IMG/VR virus record: IMGVR_UViG_3300021420_000056
Coordinates: 1-46,816 of that record
DNA: 46,816 nt
Reading direction: 5' to 3' (one strand)
Origin: a virus
This document shows, piece after piece, positions 16,228 to 24,722 of the stretch. Under the pieces are notes generated by a model. The model worked only from the letters and a program-made list of their open reading frames with translations, searched no databases and was not told the origin of the DNA. The stretch's first letter is position 1, and each line of letters starts with the position of its first letter. The position numbers and the translations under genes are program-made.

Positions 16228-17664
16228 TCACGTATTTCCGCAGGTAAAGGTAAGCGTTAGAGCATGAGCCCCGCCCGTAGTCGCCAAGGGGCTAAAGGTC
16301 CAGGTTACGGCGGTTGTGCTAATGGCAGAAATCCCCGTGACCCACATTTGCGCTGCCGTTGTGGCGTCTTGAACCGCCGCACCGCTACAGTTTGGAGCAG
16401 TTCCATACGATACCGGCCAGTTGAACGTGACCGTTCCACAAGAGACGAACGCCGTGCAGGCTCCTCCCGTATTGACGGCCACCGAATAGGCGTGAACTCC
16501 GGTCGTATCAGGACACGCGATAAGCGCGTGTCCATTCCCCGTCGTATCCGTGCAAAGTACGGAAGTAGCCGTAATATCCGGGAGCAGAAAGGTGCAGGTT
16601 CCACTCGTAGCGTGGACCAGCTCGATTCCATAAGGGGCCTGGGCATCGATCACGTTGCAGCCGTGATCTGATGTAGAAGAGTTGGGGAAATTAATTCCGG
16701 TTTGGCTTTGAACGAAGATCGATGGGTTGTTGGCTCCGACCGACCCGGTATAGAGAGAACCGGAAATAGCTAAGTTTCCACCACCGTCAAGCGTGAGGGA
16801 GCTAAATCCTCCGCTTCCGGTAGTATAGCAGCCGACTCGCAGCAATACTCCAAACAACGTGTTTGGAACTCCGATTACCGGGTCGGTATTATCCGTTCCC
16901 CAAGAAACATGGCCTTGATTTCCTCCAGCGGCGCACGCGCTAGCGACGGTCGGAATGATGATCGCCTCGGGCCATGTCGTCGGACTGGCTTGCGGTCCTA
17001 TGAAAACTCCACCGACTGATATGTAGCCCGGCTGAGGCGTAGCTGCTCCAACGCTCGGGATCGGAACTGGCGTATAAAGATTGACTCCGGTGCTCGCTCC
17101 ACCGCACGCCGAGAAGTTTCCGGTGAGTAGATAGGGCCAAGATCCAGACCAAGCCAGCGTCCCGCATCCCGTGGACGTGGCGCTCGGAGACGGCGTCGCG
17201 TTCGCCGCGCACGAGGAAAAGTTACCCGTCAGAAGATACGGAAACGAACCGGACCACGCGAGCGTTCCACAGCCCGTCGCCGTGGCTTGCGGGGACGGGG
17301 TCGCTTGCGGCGCTCCGGTGGGGCAGGTATATTGCAGCGCTCCTCCACCCGATACGCCGAGGCAGTTGCCAATGTTCAGGCCGATTTGGTAGGTGAGGGG
17401 CGACGACGTGACTTGCGTTACGGTGATCGGCGGAGAAGGCTGAATAAGCGTCGTTCCGCCGCCGCCTGCCGGTCCCGGAGTCCCGCATTGGATGCCGCTG
17501 TTAAAGAGATTGTTGAATTGGTTGAACGCCGCGAAGAAGCATGAAAACGGTGGCGGCGTCGTCTGAGCGATAGCCTGAGAAGTAAAAAGGCCCGGCGCTG
17601 CCGAGCCTCCGACGCCGGCCAGCGCAAGGACCAGCAACACGAAGAAAGCTCGCTGTAACCTCAT
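16228..17664 (-). CDS. Larger Cys-rich fibre-like protein with signal peptide and internal repeat, 478 aa
   Basis: I prefer the ATG at 17664, which overlaps the upstream stop (ATGA), over the GTG at 17673. MRLQRAFFVLLVLALAGVGG with a later AIAQ site is a strong signal peptide. The mature protein is Cys-rich (CFFAAF, IQCGTPG, TCPTGAP and more) with Pro/Ser/Thr spacers (TPSPQAT, TPSPSAT). Two copies of a 25-residue unit (TGCGTLAWSGSFPYLLTGNF) lie 35 residues apart. The C-terminal half has fibre-like beta sequence (SLTLDGGGNLAISGSLYTG). Function unknown; it may be a secreted partner of the 372-aa protein. Confidence 0.78.
   Translation of the reverse strand: MRLQRAFFVLLVLALAGVGGSAAPGLFTSQAIAQTTPPPFSCFFAAFNQFNNLFNSGIQCGTPGPAGGGGTTLIQPSPPITVTQVTSSPLTYQIGLNIGNCLGVSGGGALQYTCPTGAPQATPSPQATATGCGTLAWSGSFPYLLTGNFSSCAANATPSPSATSTGCGTLAWSGSWPYLLTGNFSACGGASTGVNLYTPVPIPSVGAATPQPGYISVGGVFIGPQASPTTWPEAIIIPTVASACAAGGNQGHVSWGTDNTDPVIGVPNTLFGVLLRVGCYTTGSGGFSSLTLDGGGNLAISGSLYTGSVGANNPSIFVQSQTGINFPNSSTSDHGCNVIDAQAPYGIELVHATSGTCTFLLPDITATSVLCTDTTGNGHALIACPDTTGVHAYSVAVNTGGACTAFVSCGTVTFNWPVSYGTAPNCSGAAVQDATTAAQMWVTGISAISTTAVTWTFSPLATTGGAHALTLTFTCGNT
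17104..17283 (-). repeat. Tandem protein-level repeat, two 25-residue units, period 35 aa
   Basis: Unit 1 is encoded at 17283-17209 and unit 2 at 17178-17104. GCGTLAWSGSxPYLLTGNFSxC is nearly identical in both, yet many third codon positions differ, so the units have diverged in DNA while staying conserved in protein. A Pro/Ser/Thr linker joins them. Confidence 0.85.
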
Positions 17665-18242
17665 GGAACCCACAACGCGTAAACGGCGATTCCATTCGAC
17701 GGTGTCGCGGTAACGGTGGTGACGACAACGCGGAAGGCCGCCGCAGAGCGCGAGGCGCTGAGAATCGGATTGGTCCCGCTAGTCATCGGATTGGCGTCGA
17801 CGCCGGTTCCGGTCTCGTCAGCGTTAGCGGGCAGCAAAGCCCAAGATCCCGGAGGAAGCTGCGTCGATCCGTCGAGAGACAGACCCGCTCCCTGATTCGA
17901 GTTGTTCAGAATAGTGTTGAGCGTTTTGTCCAGCGTGTAGTAGACCGATACGCTGTAGCCGCTGGCAAGGGCCGTCGAGTTCCCCGAGGCGTAGGGAAAC
18001 GTCGGAGGAGGCGGGCAAATCTGAAACGACGGCTTAGTGAAGCCGCGGCCAGAGAAGAGGCGAGCGCCGCTATCGTTTAATCCGATCGTTCCGTAACCCG
18101 TGGTCGGAGTCGATACCGCGGCCGTTGACGGAGCAACAAGCAGCAGCAGCTCCCAAATTAAGTTTCCACCAGCGCTCGACCCGCCAAAAAGCTGGAGGTC
18201 GAACTCGAAGGGGTCTAGGCGACTACCTTTCTTATCACGCAC
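17661..18242 (-). CDS. Structural protein with N-terminal FDLQLF motif, 193 aa
   Basis: Begins MRDKKGSRLDPFEFDLQLFG. The (F/W)EFDLQLF segment also starts the scaffold at 21577-22410, and related DLQLF N-termini are common in phage capsid-associated proteins. The rest is beta-rich (TGYGTIGLNDSGARLF, YSVSVYYTLDKTL). It is plausibly a head decoration or minor capsid protein. Overlaps the secreted gene start by 4 bases. Confidence 0.75.
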   Translation of the reverse strand: MRDKKGSRLDPFEFDLQLFGGSSAGGNLIWELLLLVAPSTAAVSTPTTGYGTIGLNDSGARLFSGRGFTKPSFQICPPPPTFPYASGNSTALASGYSVSVYYTLDKTLNTILNNSNQGAGLSLDGSTQLPPGSWALLPANADETGTGVDANPMTSGTNPILSASRSAAAFRVVVTTVTATPSNGIAVYALWVP

Positions 18243-18255
18243 ACGTCAACTCGCT

Positions 18256-18885
18256 CTAGTAATCGACCGTGGGCTGCGCGTCAAGGTTCTGAGCACAGTT
18301 GGTGTCGATCAGCATTCCTGTAAGCGTAACGATCAAACCCGTGATCGATCCGGTCGAAGCGTTCGTTGTCACCACCAGATTTAGCGCTCCTGGAAGATAG
18401 CAGCCATCATAGTTGGTCGGCTCGAACTCGTTGTAGCCGCCCGTGGCGGTTGCGAGGTTCGGAAAGTTTGCCACCGTGAAGGCGACGTCCGTCGCAAACA
18501 AGAGGTTTCCAGCCGCCGCGAAGGCAGTCGGATAACCGTTGTTCCGCTGGTTGTCCGGGGGAGCGACGTTCCCGGAAACACCCGACGTATTCGGAGTCCC
18601 GTTCCCGACGACGATGTTGAACGAGTCGCCGGTGAGCGCGTCAATCGCCGTACACCATACGCCGACCTTGGAGACTTTGAACGCCTGCGGGATAAAGATG
18701 ATTCCCTGGCTCGTCGTTCGGGCGACGCCCGCTCCAGGCGAGACTACCGGGAACTGTCCCAGGACGCAGAGCGTATCAAAGACGACCGAATCGATCGAAT
18801 GGCTCTTGTTACGCTTGACCGGATACCCGGCGGTTCCCGTAATCGGGTTGGTCCCGAGGTATGCGAACCCTGGAGCTGCACTCAT
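18256..18885 (-). CDS. Hypothetical structural protein, 209 aa
   Basis: A beta-rich protein (VKRNKSHSIDSVVFDT, IIFIPQAFKVSKVGVWC, GLIVTLTGMLI) directly downstream of the capsid gene. A decoration or head-stabilising protein is likely from position; no family recognised. One base separates it from the capsid gene. Confidence 0.7.
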   Translation of the reverse strand: MSAAPGFAYLGTNPITGTAGYPVKRNKSHSIDSVVFDTLCVLGQFPVVSPGAGVARTTSQGIIFIPQAFKVSKVGVWCTAIDALTGDSFNIVVGNGTPNTSGVSGNVAPPDNQRNNGYPTAFAAAGNLLFATDVAFTVANFPNLATATGGYNEFEPTNYDGCYLPGALNLVVTTNASTGSITGLIVTLTGMLIDTNCAQNLDAQPTVDY

Positions 18886-18886
18886 G

Positions 18887-19873
18887 CTAGAGCCCTAACG
18901 GTCCGCCGCCCTGCGACCCTACGATATCTCTCCAGCCACGCGGGCCGAAGGTGGAACGGAACTCGTTGACCATGTGCCACGAACCGTTGTTGTCCGTGTA
19001 CCAGGTGCGAACCTTATTACGCCACTTGTGCGAGGTGATCGTCGAGCTCATGCCGCGGCGCAGCGCGGTGCGAGCGGCCGTGACGAACCAGCCGTTGGGC
19101 CAGACGAAATACCGGTACGCATACGGCGCGAGAGCCTGGTACTCGGGATTGATCCGGTTGTCGGTGGTGTTCGGAGCCGCTTCGGTTCCGGTGATCTCTC
19201 GGGCGACCTGCATCATCGCGGCATTGGCCGGGATGACCAGGCGGACGCCGTCGCGCGAGATTGCCAGGCCGCGAGCCGAGAGCATATTCTGCAGAATCGC
19301 AATCGCGGTGTTGAGCGCATCGGGCGAAAGCGAAGTGTTGGTCAGGGAGTTTGAGAAGACCGGCTGATTCTTGAACGAGACCGGGCCGGTCGATCCGGGC
19401 ACCGGGTCGAGAATGTGGAAGCTCGAGACGAGTGGCTGGCCGTCCGGCAGCGCGTAGCTCGGATTCCAAGCCAGGTTGTAGGTTCCCGAGTAAATCCGGT
19501 CCTCGGTGTTCTGCTCCGAGAAGGCGAACATTTCGCCTGCCTCGCCCATCATGTGCATGGGATCTTCGGTCTGAGCCTCTTCGGAGAACTCGACCTCGAG
19601 CGCGTAGGTGAAGAAGTTGAAGTGCGCCGGGATCAGCTCGTAGGGCGCGTCCTTGCGCGGGACCTCGAACTCGTTGCGGCGGTGCATAACGCCAATCTCG
19701 GCGTACTCGCCAATGTCCATCGAGGAGCGCTCCGGGTTGTTGTCAACCTCGGTGAACATGTTGGGGTATTGCGCCGGAGTCTTGTCGTACATTTCCGACA
19801 CGATCGCCTCGAGCGCTTTGTTTTGCGCGTAGTAGGACGACCGAGTTCCGTAGAGACCGATGTTGCCAGCCAT
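18887..19873 (-). CDS. Major capsid protein (HK97 fold)
   Basis: 328 aa. The layout is of a single-domain HK97-type shell protein: N-arm (about 1-30), E-loop region rich in charged residues (IGVMHRRNEFEVPRKDAPYEL), then P-domain helix (DALNTAIAILQNML), and a C-terminal A-domain with GVRLVIPANAAMMQVAREI and the end KWRNKVRTWYTDNNGSWH. The scaffold lies just upstream. ATG follows the previous TAA directly. No cleavable delta domain is apparent, consistent with a separate scaffold gene. Confidence 0.85.
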   Translation of the reverse strand: MAGNIGLYGTRSSYYAQNKALEAIVSEMYDKTPAQYPNMFTEVDNNPERSSMDIGEYAEIGVMHRRNEFEVPRKDAPYELIPAHFNFFTYALEVEFSEEAQTEDPMHMMGEAGEMFAFSEQNTEDRIYSGTYNLAWNPSYALPDGQPLVSSFHILDPVPGSTGPVSFKNQPVFSNSLTNTSLSPDALNTAIAILQNMLSARGLAISRDGVRLVIPANAAMMQVAREITGTEAAPNTTDNRINPEYQALAPYAYRYFVWPNGWFVTAARTALRRGMSSTITSHKWRNKVRTWYTDNNGSWHMVNEFRSTFGPRGWRDIVGSQGGGPLGL

Positions 19874-20812
19874 TTACGGTAAAGTCCCCGAGTTGAATGC
19901 GGCGATGACTTGCGCGCCGACGAGTCCAGTGTCGAACGGCTGCGATGCCGGCCAGTTGTCGAGGTTGTCGTCGATATCGACGATGGTGACGATCTTGTTC
20001 GACTGCGCCGTGTCCAGATAGAACACGCCTTGCGCCGCTGAGTAGACGAGTCCGGCGGTTGCGTTCAGCAAGCCGCTGTTGGCCGTCTGAAGCAGCGAGA
20101 TCACGAAGCGCTGGGACGGCGAGCCGCCCATCTTCGCGAACTTGACTTGGTACTGCTCCGGGTCGAGCGCCGTAACGTCGCCTCCGAAGAGGAGCTTGTT
20201 TCCGGTCTGCGCGATCGGTGGGCCGCTCTGGAAGAGAACGTCCCAATCGTCCTGCGCCATACCGAGAATGTTTGAACTCGGGTTGTTGGCCGATTTGCCC
20301 GCGCCCTGGTAGTTCGTGAGAGGGTTCGGGACCGTTGCGGCTGAGCCGAGCGCCGTGTTGAGAACCTGCTGCCACGCCTGGTAAGGATTGTAGCCCAGGT
20401 ACAGAGCGAAGTCGGTTGCCCACGATGGGGCGCCCGCAGCCGGGACCGTTACCGTTGAAACCGTGCCAGCCGGTACGACGAACTGGAACCACGGCGACGG
20501 CAGCGAGACGTTCGACGTCGAGCCGTCCGTGTAAGTGTAGAAGCCGTAGAGCGTTACCAGTCCGGCGGTTCCGGAAACCGAGTTCGCGATCGTCGGAGCG
20601 ACGGTCGGCTGGTAAGCGAGCCCTGACCCAAGCGGTATGGCATACGTCAGGGTTCCCACGGTGATGAGCTGCAGAATGTCGCCCGCGTGAAAAACCGCGC
20701 TTGCGTTTGAAAGCGGGAGCGGATAGGCGCGTGCGGTGACCGGAGATCCCTGATTGTAACCGTCTACCAGCGAGGGCCGGCAATAATTTAATGGCCCGGT
20801 GAGCGAGTACAT
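19874..20812 (-). CDS. Head-associated beta-sandwich protein, 312 aa
   Basis: The open frame extends to 20923, but the added N-terminus would run through two strong hairpins, so the ATG at 20812 (MYSLTGPLNYCRPSLVDGYN) is preferred. Sequence such as GLVTLYGFYTYTDGSTSNVS and WATDFALYLGYNPYQAW reads like Ig- or FN3-type beta sandwich. A second part contains LLFGGDVTALDPEQYQVKF. It lies immediately before the capsid gene and is probably a decoration or minor head protein. Confidence 0.7.
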   Translation of the reverse strand: MYSLTGPLNYCRPSLVDGYNQGSPVTARAYPLPLSNASAVFHAGDILQLITVGTLTYAIPLGSGLAYQPTVAPTIANSVSGTAGLVTLYGFYTYTDGSTSNVSLPSPWFQFVVPAGTVSTVTVPAAGAPSWATDFALYLGYNPYQAWQQVLNTALGSAATVPNPLTNYQGAGKSANNPSSNILGMAQDDWDVLFQSGPPIAQTGNKLLFGGDVTALDPEQYQVKFAKMGGSPSQRFVISLLQTANSGLLNATAGLVYSAAQGVFYLDTAQSNKIVTIVDIDDNLDNWPASQPFDTGLVGAQVIAAFNSGTLP

Positions 20813-20864
20813 AAATCGGACAATAAGCGGCCTAGCCGCCGGGGCCAAGGTTATAAAAAAGATT

Positions 20865-20886
20865 ACCACCCGTAAAAAAGGGTGGT
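20865..20886 (-). terminator. Hairpin followed by T-run (leftward), candidate terminator or processing site
   Basis: Perfect 7-bp stem ACCACCC (20865-20871) / GGGTGGT (20880-20886) with an 8-base loop. Read leftward it is followed by AATCTTTTTTAT. It lies between the 210-aa gene and the head-protein genes, so a full terminator would need a new promoter for the capsid. Attenuation or RNA processing is equally possible. Confidence 0.6.
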
Positions 20887-20891
20887 GTAGC

Positions 20892-20921
20892 GAGAAGCCC
20901 CGGGTCGCCCCGAGGCCTCTC
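20892..20921 (-). other. Strong 13-bp GC hairpin upstream of the capsid genes
   Basis: Arms 20892-20904 and 20909-20921 pair over 13 positions (two G-U wobbles) around a 4-base loop (GCGA on the minus strand, a stable GNRA-type tetraloop). Five bases separate it from the second hairpin at 20865-20886. Likely an RNA element between early and capsid parts of the late operon. Confidence 0.65.
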
Positions 20922-20942
20922 ACCTTCCACTAGCTACTTCGC

Positions 20943-21575
20943 TTATCGTCCCCGGCGGGAGTCTCGGATGACCTCCTGCGCTTGCGTTGCCGGATCCTTT
21001 CGCTCTACCTTTGCCGTACCGAGCCCGGCTTCCTCGAACTCGTCGTTCGTTCTCTCGGGAATTTCAGCGATCAGCCGCAGATGGTACTTGCCCGGATCGA
21101 TGAACCACTGCTGCGCCTTGTCGGGGCGAACTTCGTAGAGCCCGGCTTTGCGCCAGCCGACGCACGTTTGCGTTGTGCGCTGCCCGTTCGCATCGGGGAT
21201 CCCCGCCTCTTGATAGCCGAACAAATGGATCGTGACGGCGTTGTCCTTGAGCTCGGAAAAGAGAACGGGCCGGATGAAGTGGAGCTCGATCAAGCGGAAG
21301 GTGGAGTCGTCGGAGCGCGGGCGCCAGACGTAGACGCACCCCGGCTTGGGATGCTTGAGAAACTCGTGGATCTTGTCAACGACGCCGTCGTACTCCGCTC
21401 CCGGCGGCTGAACGTCCATGTAGTCGTCCGCATCGATCGCGATTTCGTGGCCGCCGGGAACCGTCGCCTTGGCTCCCTTGTAATGGCGCATTCGCCAGGC
21501 TTGCGCGACCGCCCAATCGCGGGAATCGGTTCGGACCTCCATCCCCAGGCTGCGGTCTCGCTCTTGAACGCTCAT
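20943..21575 (-). CDS. Conserved-looking hypothetical protein, 210 aa
   Basis: Mixed alpha/beta, highly charged. Segments RDWAVAQAWRMRHYKGAKA and GQRTTQTCVGWRKAGLYEVRP stand out; the C-terminal 30 residues are acidic-to-basic low complexity. It follows the scaffold with one base between. It may be a head-morphogenesis or DNA-packaging accessory protein; no family recognised. Confidence 0.65.
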   Translation of the reverse strand: MSVQERDRSLGMEVRTDSRDWAVAQAWRMRHYKGAKATVPGGHEIAIDADDYMDVQPPGAEYDGVVDKIHEFLKHPKPGCVYVWRPRSDDSTFRLIELHFIRPVLFSELKDNAVTIHLFGYQEAGIPDANGQRTTQTCVGWRKAGLYEVRPDKAQQWFIDPGKYHLRLIAEIPERTNDEFEEAGLGTAKVERKDPATQAQEVIRDSRRGR

Positions 21576-21576
21576 C

Positions 21577-22410
21577 CTATGCTAACCCCGCCGAAATGGC
21601 TTCTTCTTGCTTTTTGATCTTGGCATCGTCCCAACCGCGCGCCTTGAGCGCTTCGCGTTGCTGCGCCGGGAAATGGAACTTCCCTTGCTTATCAAACGGG
21701 CCTCCCGCCTGCGGAGCGAACTCGGGCATCGTTCCGGCGCCGCGCCCGCCGGCGTCCGTTCCGGCTCCCGGCTTGATCTTCGGGCGCGCGAGCGGCATGA
21801 GATAGTCGCCCGCCGCGGCCTTGTATTCTTTCTTCAGGAGCGCCTCTCGCTGCTCGGCAGGAACCTTCAGAAGCGCCGCCTTCGCTTGTGGGCCGAGCTC
21901 GTCGATCGCCTTGCGGAAGATTGGCTCGATCTTCGGAGCGAGGATCGGGTTCTCGTCTCCCGCTTTGCGGAGGAAACGATCGATAATCGCGTCGGCGGCG
22001 ACGTCGCCTACCTCGCCGATGATCCGGTCCGCAGCACGGCGTTCCGCGCGCGACCCGACCTCGGCTAAGACCTCGTCGGGGTTCGTCGCCAGGGCCATCG
22101 CGAGACGCGCGTTGCGCTCGGCGCGCTCCTCTTGATTGGGCTGCTGCTCCTCGCGGCGCTCCCGCTCGATGATGCGCTCGGTGACTTGCGGCCGGGCGCG
22201 GAGTTCCTCGATGACGCCGCCAAAGGTATCCATCCGCTCCTTCAAAGAGCGGTTTTCGTTTTCTAGGCGCTCGGCTCGCGCCTCCGGGGTTTCATCTTCT
22301 GGCGGACCGCCGCCGAGGTTTTCCTCTTCCTCAACTTCGACTTCTTCGCCAGTCGTAAAAAGCTGTAGATCGAACTCCCAATTCGGGATGGTATCTTTCA
22401 TACCACCCAC
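21577..22410 (-). CDS. Capsid scaffold protein
   Basis: 277 aa from GTG (22410) or 274 from the ATG at 22401 (MKDTIPNWEFDLQLF). It is highly charged: an acidic run (GEEVEVEEEENL), a long coiled coil (residues about 45-105, LENENRSLKERMDTF onward), and a helical C-terminus with basic residues (KPKIKPGAG, KIKKQEEAIS). This is the usual make-up of phage scaffolds: acidic/coiled N-part, basic capsid-binding C-terminus. It lies between the portal and capsid genes. Confidence 0.78.
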   Translation of the reverse strand: MGGMKDTIPNWEFDLQLFTTGEEVEVEEEENLGGGPPEDETPEARAERLENENRSLKERMDTFGGVIEELRARPQVTERIIERERREEQQPNQEERAERNARLAMALATNPDEVLAEVGSRAERRAADRIIGEVGDVAADAIIDRFLRKAGDENPILAPKIEPIFRKAIDELGPQAKAALLKVPAEQREALLKKEYKAAAGDYLMPLARPKIKPGAGTDAGGRGAGTMPEFAPQAGGPFDKQGKFHFPAQQREALKARGWDDAKIKKQEEAISAGLA

Positions 22411-22411
22411 T

Positions 22412-22645
22412 CTACCCCGAAGATAAAGTTCCCGTCAAACGAGCCTCCGCCTCTTTCTCGTCGAGCCCGGCCTGCCGGTAGAAATGCCGAGCGAGCCCTT
22501 TGATTGCCTGAATCTTGGCCGACAGCGCCGTGGACTTCTGCGCCAGGCGCGTATCGAACGAGTCGAGGGCCGTAATCTGCGTGACGTATCGCTGAAGCTC
22601 GGCGCGCATCTCACGCTCGACCAGTTCCCATTCCGGGGACCGCAC
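22412..22645 (-). CDS. Small helical hypothetical protein, 77 aa
   Basis: GTG start at 22645. Two charged helices (EREMRAELQRYVTQI and KSTALSAKIQAIKGLARHF), no Cys. It lies between portal and scaffold. Could be a portal- or scaffold-associated factor. Unknown. Confidence 0.65.
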   Translation of the reverse strand: MRSPEWELVEREMRAELQRYVTQITALDSFDTRLAQKSTALSAKIQAIKGLARHFYRQAGLDEKEAEARLTGTLSSG

Positions 22646-22673
22646 AATCTCCGCGAGGGTGAGCGCCCCGAGA

Positions 22674-24722
22674 TTAGGAGACTCCAGCGGGGGCCGCCTC
22701 TCCGTTCTGGCTCATCGCTTCTTTCGCGAGCTGGGTCTGCTGGTCGAGCGGCGGCGGCGACTGCTGCTCCTTGGCCTGAGCGGCCTCTTGCGGCGTTCCC
22801 TTCAGGTCGTGCGCGATCTTCGCCTGAGCGGCTTGAACCTCGAGCTGCTGTTTCATCTGCCCAGCCTGGTCCTCGCCCTGCTTTTTCTGCGCCGCATCCT
22901 CGGCGGTTCCGATGATCGCTTCGAGGTTCTCGATCTTGAACACGCGGCCGAGCTGCTGCTTCAAGGCAAACCGTTTTTCGGCGTCGCCCTGGATATCTTG
23001 GTCCCGGCTCATCATTTCGTACCAGGTGAGATACTCTTGCGCGTAGGTCTGGAAGTCGATAGGATCGCCCGTTCCAGCCACGTCGATGTTGACGTTCTGC
23101 TTGAAATCCGCCTTGGCTGGCATATCTGAATCGGCCGGCGGGTTATCGGGAAGGTTTTGAATGTTGAGCTCGTGCTCGTACTGCAACGCTCGGCGCAGAA
23201 CGAAGCGCAAGAAGAGGGCGATGAGGTCGGACCGCGTACCCGAGCCCGCCGACGATTCCTTGATCTCCGTCGCGGATTTTCGGCCGCTCGTAAGGCCGCC
23301 AGCGCCCACGGCGGTCTGCCCCACAAGCTGGTCGGCGAAGCTCGTAATGATCTGAACCATTTGGTACGCGCCTTGCAGCACGGCCGGGTTCGTGTAGTCC
23401 ACGAGAGGCTTGAACGCGGTGTTGATATCGTCGACGTACCAGCGCTTCCCGAGCGCCCAGGTGTAGTCTCCGTCGCGCGATTGGTTGTTGATATCCGCGA
23501 GCATCGGGGGCTTCAGCGAGAGCGAGACGTAGTCGTTCGCATTGTTGAAAACCGTGTTGAGCTCGGCGTTTAGCGGCGCCTCGCGCTCAAGAACCGAGAA
23601 GCCGTAAGGGCTATTTTTGCGCGGCATAGGCGCGAAGAGGAAGAGGCCGCGGCGCTGCGAGACAGCCTTGGACGGAAGCCAGCCGAGCAGATAGTTAGAA
23701 AGCTCAGCCCACCAAAAGACGTTGTTTCGCTCGGCCCACCCGTCGTGGTTCATATCGAACTGTGACGAGACGTAGTACCAAATCTTGAACGGTCCGCGGT
23801 TGGCGAACTGCTTACTCGAAAGCGTTCCTTGGCCCTGGCCGATTTGAAGCTGGCCGCCGGCGCTCTTATCCCAATAACCCTGCCGATCGCTCGCGACGTC
23901 GGACTGCCCCTGCGGATCGAACACGAGGAGCTTCTCGACCCACTCTTCCTTGAGGTTCCCCGACTCGACGAGCGCCCATAAATCTTCTTCGTACAGCCAA
24001 TCGCACACGGCGTAAGCCGCCGCGGCGTGCGGGTTGAGCGATTCGTTGGGAATGAGGAGCCAATCTTTTAGCTGGCGGCAGCGCCACGAAGCCTCGTTGA
24101 GCTGGAGAATCTTCTGGACTTCCTGGCTGTCCATGATGAAATCGCCGTCGTCGCCGAAGGATAGGTCGCCACCGTCGTCCTGCTTGGGGATCTCGACGTC
24201 GTAGAGTTCGGTTTGCTCCTGGCGGTTCCAGCGAATGTCCATCCCGGCCGTGCCTTCGAGTAGCCCCCAATGCAAAAGCTGAAGCGACTCGCCGAGCTTG
24301 GAGGTCTGATCGTACCGCTCGCGGCGGAAATCGTTGTTGTACCAGCGCTGGAGTTTGTAGCTGACCTGCTGAGCCGGAACGCCGTTGCCCGTGACCAGCG
24401 CGAGGTTCGGAACGAACACCTTCGAGGCGACCTGCGCCCAAAGCGCGTCCAGCTTCGAGACGGCCAGCGGCAGAAATACCGAGGACGAATCGGCGAACGG
24501 CTCGTTGCGCGGCTCGGAGTAGAGCTCGTAGATGCGATTGAAAAGCCGGAGGTTATCCTCTAACGGCTGGCGCGCGGACTGCGCGGCGTAGATGCAATTG
24601 CGAATGTCCGAGGCGATTAACTGCCACTCGCCCTCGTCTATTTCTACGCTGCCGGTGGTTCTTTCGACGGTCGCGTCGGGGAAGGGGGTGCTGGACCGCC
24701 GGAGCGCCGGTCGGCGCGGCAT
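22674..24722 (-). CDS. Portal protein
   Basis: 682 aa, in the size range of podovirus portals. The N-terminal half has DLRLFNRIYELYSEPRNEPF-like helices and IPKQDDGG/WRCRQLKDWLLIP clip and wing features. The conserved middle (WALGKRWYVDDINTAFKPL, SGRKSATEIKES) resembles portal stem/clip sequence, and the C-terminus is Gln/Ala-rich coiled (KQQLEVQAAQAKIAHDLKG). Position downstream of terminase and upstream of scaffold fits. ATG follows the previous TAG directly. Confidence 0.85.
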   Translation of the reverse strand: MPRRPALRRSSTPFPDATVERTTGSVEIDEGEWQLIASDIRNCIYAAQSARQPLEDNLRLFNRIYELYSEPRNEPFADSSSVFLPLAVSKLDALWAQVASKVFVPNLALVTGNGVPAQQVSYKLQRWYNNDFRRERYDQTSKLGESLQLLHWGLLEGTAGMDIRWNRQEQTELYDVEIPKQDDGGDLSFGDDGDFIMDSQEVQKILQLNEASWRCRQLKDWLLIPNESLNPHAAAAYAVCDWLYEEDLWALVESGNLKEEWVEKLLVFDPQGQSDVASDRQGYWDKSAGGQLQIGQGQGTLSSKQFANRGPFKIWYYVSSQFDMNHDGWAERNNVFWWAELSNYLLGWLPSKAVSQRRGLFLFAPMPRKNSPYGFSVLEREAPLNAELNTVFNNANDYVSLSLKPPMLADINNQSRDGDYTWALGKRWYVDDINTAFKPLVDYTNPAVLQGAYQMVQIITSFADQLVGQTAVGAGGLTSGRKSATEIKESSAGSGTRSDLIALFLRFVLRRALQYEHELNIQNLPDNPPADSDMPAKADFKQNVNIDVAGTGDPIDFQTYAQEYLTWYEMMSRDQDIQGDAEKRFALKQQLGRVFKIENLEAIIGTAEDAAQKKQGEDQAGQMKQQLEVQAAQAKIAHDLKGTPQEAAQAKEQQSPPPLDQQTQLAKEAMSQNGEAAPAGVS

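Noticed and set aside
19743-20783. 346-aa minus ORF in a second frame
   Set aside because: Out-of-frame reading of the 312-aa head gene and capsid genes; Arg/Pro-rich as expected of GC-rich shadow frames.
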